6,745 nt of DNA from Anaerolineae bacterium (lineage in GTDB: Bacteria; Chloroflexota; Anaerolineae; Anaerolineales; Anaerolineaceae). The position numbers and the translations under genes are program-made. The DNA is taken from the NCBI GenBank assembly GCA_016213455.1, contig JACRAG010000010.1:1-6745 (forward strand), given 5' to 3'. The notes under the pieces were generated by a model. The model saw nothing but the letters and a program-made list of their open reading frames with translations, did no database searches and had not been told where the DNA came from. Shown here piece by piece: positions 6,037 through 6,745 of this stretch; position 1 is the stretch's first letter, and every line of letters starts with the position of its first letter.

Positions 6037-6052
6037 CCCCCTTGACAGGGGG
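6037..6052. promoter_or_regulatory. Dyad centred on the -35 box of the TetR promoter
   Basis: CCCCCTTGACAGGGGG has six-base arms (CCCCCT/AGGGGG) around TGAC and contains the whole -35 box. It overlaps a second inverted repeat, GGGGAT (6021-6026) with ATCCCC (6035-6040). A regulator bound here would compete with polymerase for the -35 box. This is seen in the sequence; the binding is inferred. Confidence 0.35.
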
Positions 6053-6071
6053 GTTGCACGCCATATATAAT
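6042..6071 (+). promoter_or_regulatory. Consensus sigma-70-type promoter of the TetR-oxidoreductase operon
   Basis: TTGACA (6042-6047) and TATAAT (6066-6071) are both perfect hexamers, 18 bases apart. Transcription should start near 6078, giving a leader of about 28 bases. So strong a promoter in front of a regulator usually means that its own product holds it down. Confidence 0.85.
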
Positions 6072-6090
6072 GAGTGAGTAGTCAGTCATT
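6069..6090. promoter_or_regulatory. TetR-type operator over the transcription start
   Basis: AATGAGTGA (6069-6077) and TCAGTCATT (6082-6090) form an inverted repeat matching at eight of nine pairs around GTAG. The size, the TGA-x-TGA/TCA-x-TCA arms and the position directly after the -10 box are typical for the self-repression site of a TetR-family protein. The likely ligand is the TetR product encoded 16 bases downstream. Confidence 0.7.
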
Positions 6091-6105
6091 TTTAGCGAGG
6101 TCAGC

Positions 6106-6702
6106 ATGCCCCGATCCCTCAGTCCCGAACGAAAAGCCGCTCTGTTTGACGCCGCGCTCAAGCTCTTCGCCGAAAACGGCGCAGCCAACACCCTCACCGC
6201 CGATATCGCCCGCGAAGCCGGGGTCGCCGCCGGCACGCTGTTCCTCTACTTCCCCACCAAGCAGGCGCTGATCAATGAGCTGATGCTCAAACTGGCCCGC
6301 GAGCAGGCCGAACGCGTGACCGCCCTGCTGGACCCGCGCCTGTCCGCGCGCGAGAGTTTTTCCGCCATCTGGAATACCACCCTGAACTGGTTTCAGGAAA
6401 ACCCGCACGCTTTTCTCTATATCCAGCAGATGCGAGATTCCATCCTGATCACCCCGGAAACCGTCGAAGAGTCCAATCGCACCTTTGCGTATTACTACAC
6501 CGCCATCCAGAAAGCGCGCGAAGAAGGCGTGCTCAAACCTTACCCGGTCGAATTGATCGGCGGGATGCTCTACCAGGACATGGTGGCGGTGATGATCCTC
6601 ATCCGCATGACCCCCGACCCCGCCCAACAGGCCGCTTACATCCAGCAGGGCTTCGACATTTACTGGAACGGCATCGCTCGCGAAGCGCAGGAGGCCGCAT
6701 GA
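6106..6702 (+). CDS. TetR/AcrR-family transcriptional regulator
   Basis: This 198-residue protein is a TetR-family repressor, a dimer that leaves its operator when it binds a small molecule. The N-terminal DNA-binding domain is clear. Residues 7-26 form the first helix (ERKAALFDAALKLFAENG). TLTADIAREAGVAAGTLFLYFPTKQAL (29-55) is the helix-turn-helix with the family's G-T-L-F-x-Y-F-x-x-K-x-x-L ending. The helical ligand domain follows to 198 and includes FLYIQQMRDSILI (103-115) and a segment rich in Met and Leu (154-168) that could line a hydrophobic pocket. The ATG at 6106 has GAGG five bases upstream. The stop codon overlaps the next start as ATGA, so both are translated together. The operator at 6069-6090 points to autoregulation, and the downstream oxidoreductase is the likely target. 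The inducer is unknown, perhaps a quinone, aldehyde or other electrophile judged by the partner gene. Confidence 0.95.
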   Translation: MPRSLSPERKAALFDAALKLFAENGAANTLTADIAREAGVAAGTLFLYFPTKQALINELMLKLAREQAERVTALLDPRLSARESFSAIWNTTLNWFQENPHAFLYIQQMRDSILITPETVEESNRTFAYYYTAIQKAREEGVLKPYPVELIGGMLYQDMVAVMILIRMTPDPAQQAAYIQQGFDIYWNGIAREAQEAA

Positions 6703-6745
6703 AATACCGGCGCATCATCGCAACACACCCCGGCGGGCCGGATGT
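6699..6745 (+). CDS. Start of an MDR-family oxidoreductase (quinone reductase/zinc alcohol dehydrogenase type), cut by the window end
   Basis: The ATG lies inside the TetR stop (ATGA), preceded by an AGGAGG-like site (CAGGAGGCC, 6688-6696). The visible residues are MKYRRIIATHPGGPD followed by the start of a Val codon. M-K-x-x-x-I-x-x-T-x-x-G-G-P-(E/D)-V is the usual opening of NAD(P)H:quinone oxidoreductases and related medium-chain dehydrogenases, which reduce quinones or enones with NADPH in the cytoplasm. Only 15 full codons are seen, so the subfamily is uncertain. A TetR regulator coupled to such an enzyme is a common arrangement for stress- or inducer-controlled detoxification. Confidence 0.7.
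   Translation, partial: MKYRRIIATHPGGPD

Noticed and set aside
5703..6236. A 177-codon open frame on the minus strand through the gene-free region
   Set aside because: It crosses the consensus TetR promoter and part of the TetR gene, and its sequence is without recognisable domain; copy 1 of the repeat does not keep the same frame.
6082..6627. A 181-codon open frame on the minus strand
   Set aside because: It is the antisense shadow of the TetR gene.

Overview
The window is GC-rich bacterial DNA with short intergenic spaces, ordinary Shine-Dalgarno sites and sigma-70-type promoters. It holds six complete genes and the first codons of a seventh. The gene mix (a cytoplasmic four-cysteine GH42 beta-galactosidase, a bacterial FAT-type acyl-ACP thioesterase, a YedF-like DsrE protein and an unusual helical-repeat protein) would suit a Chloroflexota (Anaerolineae-like) chromosome. 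That assignment rests on general familiarity with such genes, not on a marker gene, and is weak.

Layout. Bases 51-1905 (minus strand) form a compact three-gene operon: a helical protein of unknown function built from two similar halves (1192-1905), a small DsrE-family protein starting at TTG (814-1155), and an acyl-ACP thioesterase-like hotdog protein (51-821) that overlaps its upstream neighbour by 8 bp. Bases 1906-2204 hold the terminator hairpin of the next gene and the operon's likely promoter with two dyads. Bases 2205-4262 (minus) encode a GH42 beta-galactosidase with both catalytic glutamates and the zinc cysteines. It is divergent from a GNAT acetyltransferase (4455-5309, plus). Their 192-bp shared space carries candidate promoters in both directions around one LacI-like palindrome.

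Bases 5310-6105 contain no convincing gene but much structure. A repeat of about 179 bp is present twice in direct orientation. The first copy begins right after the GNAT stop codon and is split by exactly 117 bp flanked by CCCA on each side, with two strong hairpins inside: the picture of a small MITE-like insertion. Several palindromes follow. The region ends in a near-ideal promoter (TTGACA, 18 bp, TATAAT) with a TetR-type operator over its start site, driving a TetR regulator (6106-6702). That gene overlaps by ATGA the start of a zinc/quinone-type oxidoreductase (MDR family), which runs off the window.

How the parts fit. The TetR-MDR pair looks like a self-repressing regulator-enzyme operon. 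The GH42 gene is probably induced by a sugar through an unseen LacI-type regulator. The three-gene minus operon has no known joint pathway. The most unusual points are the repeat pair with its nested insertion, and the duplicated helical protein coupled to DsrE and thioesterase genes.
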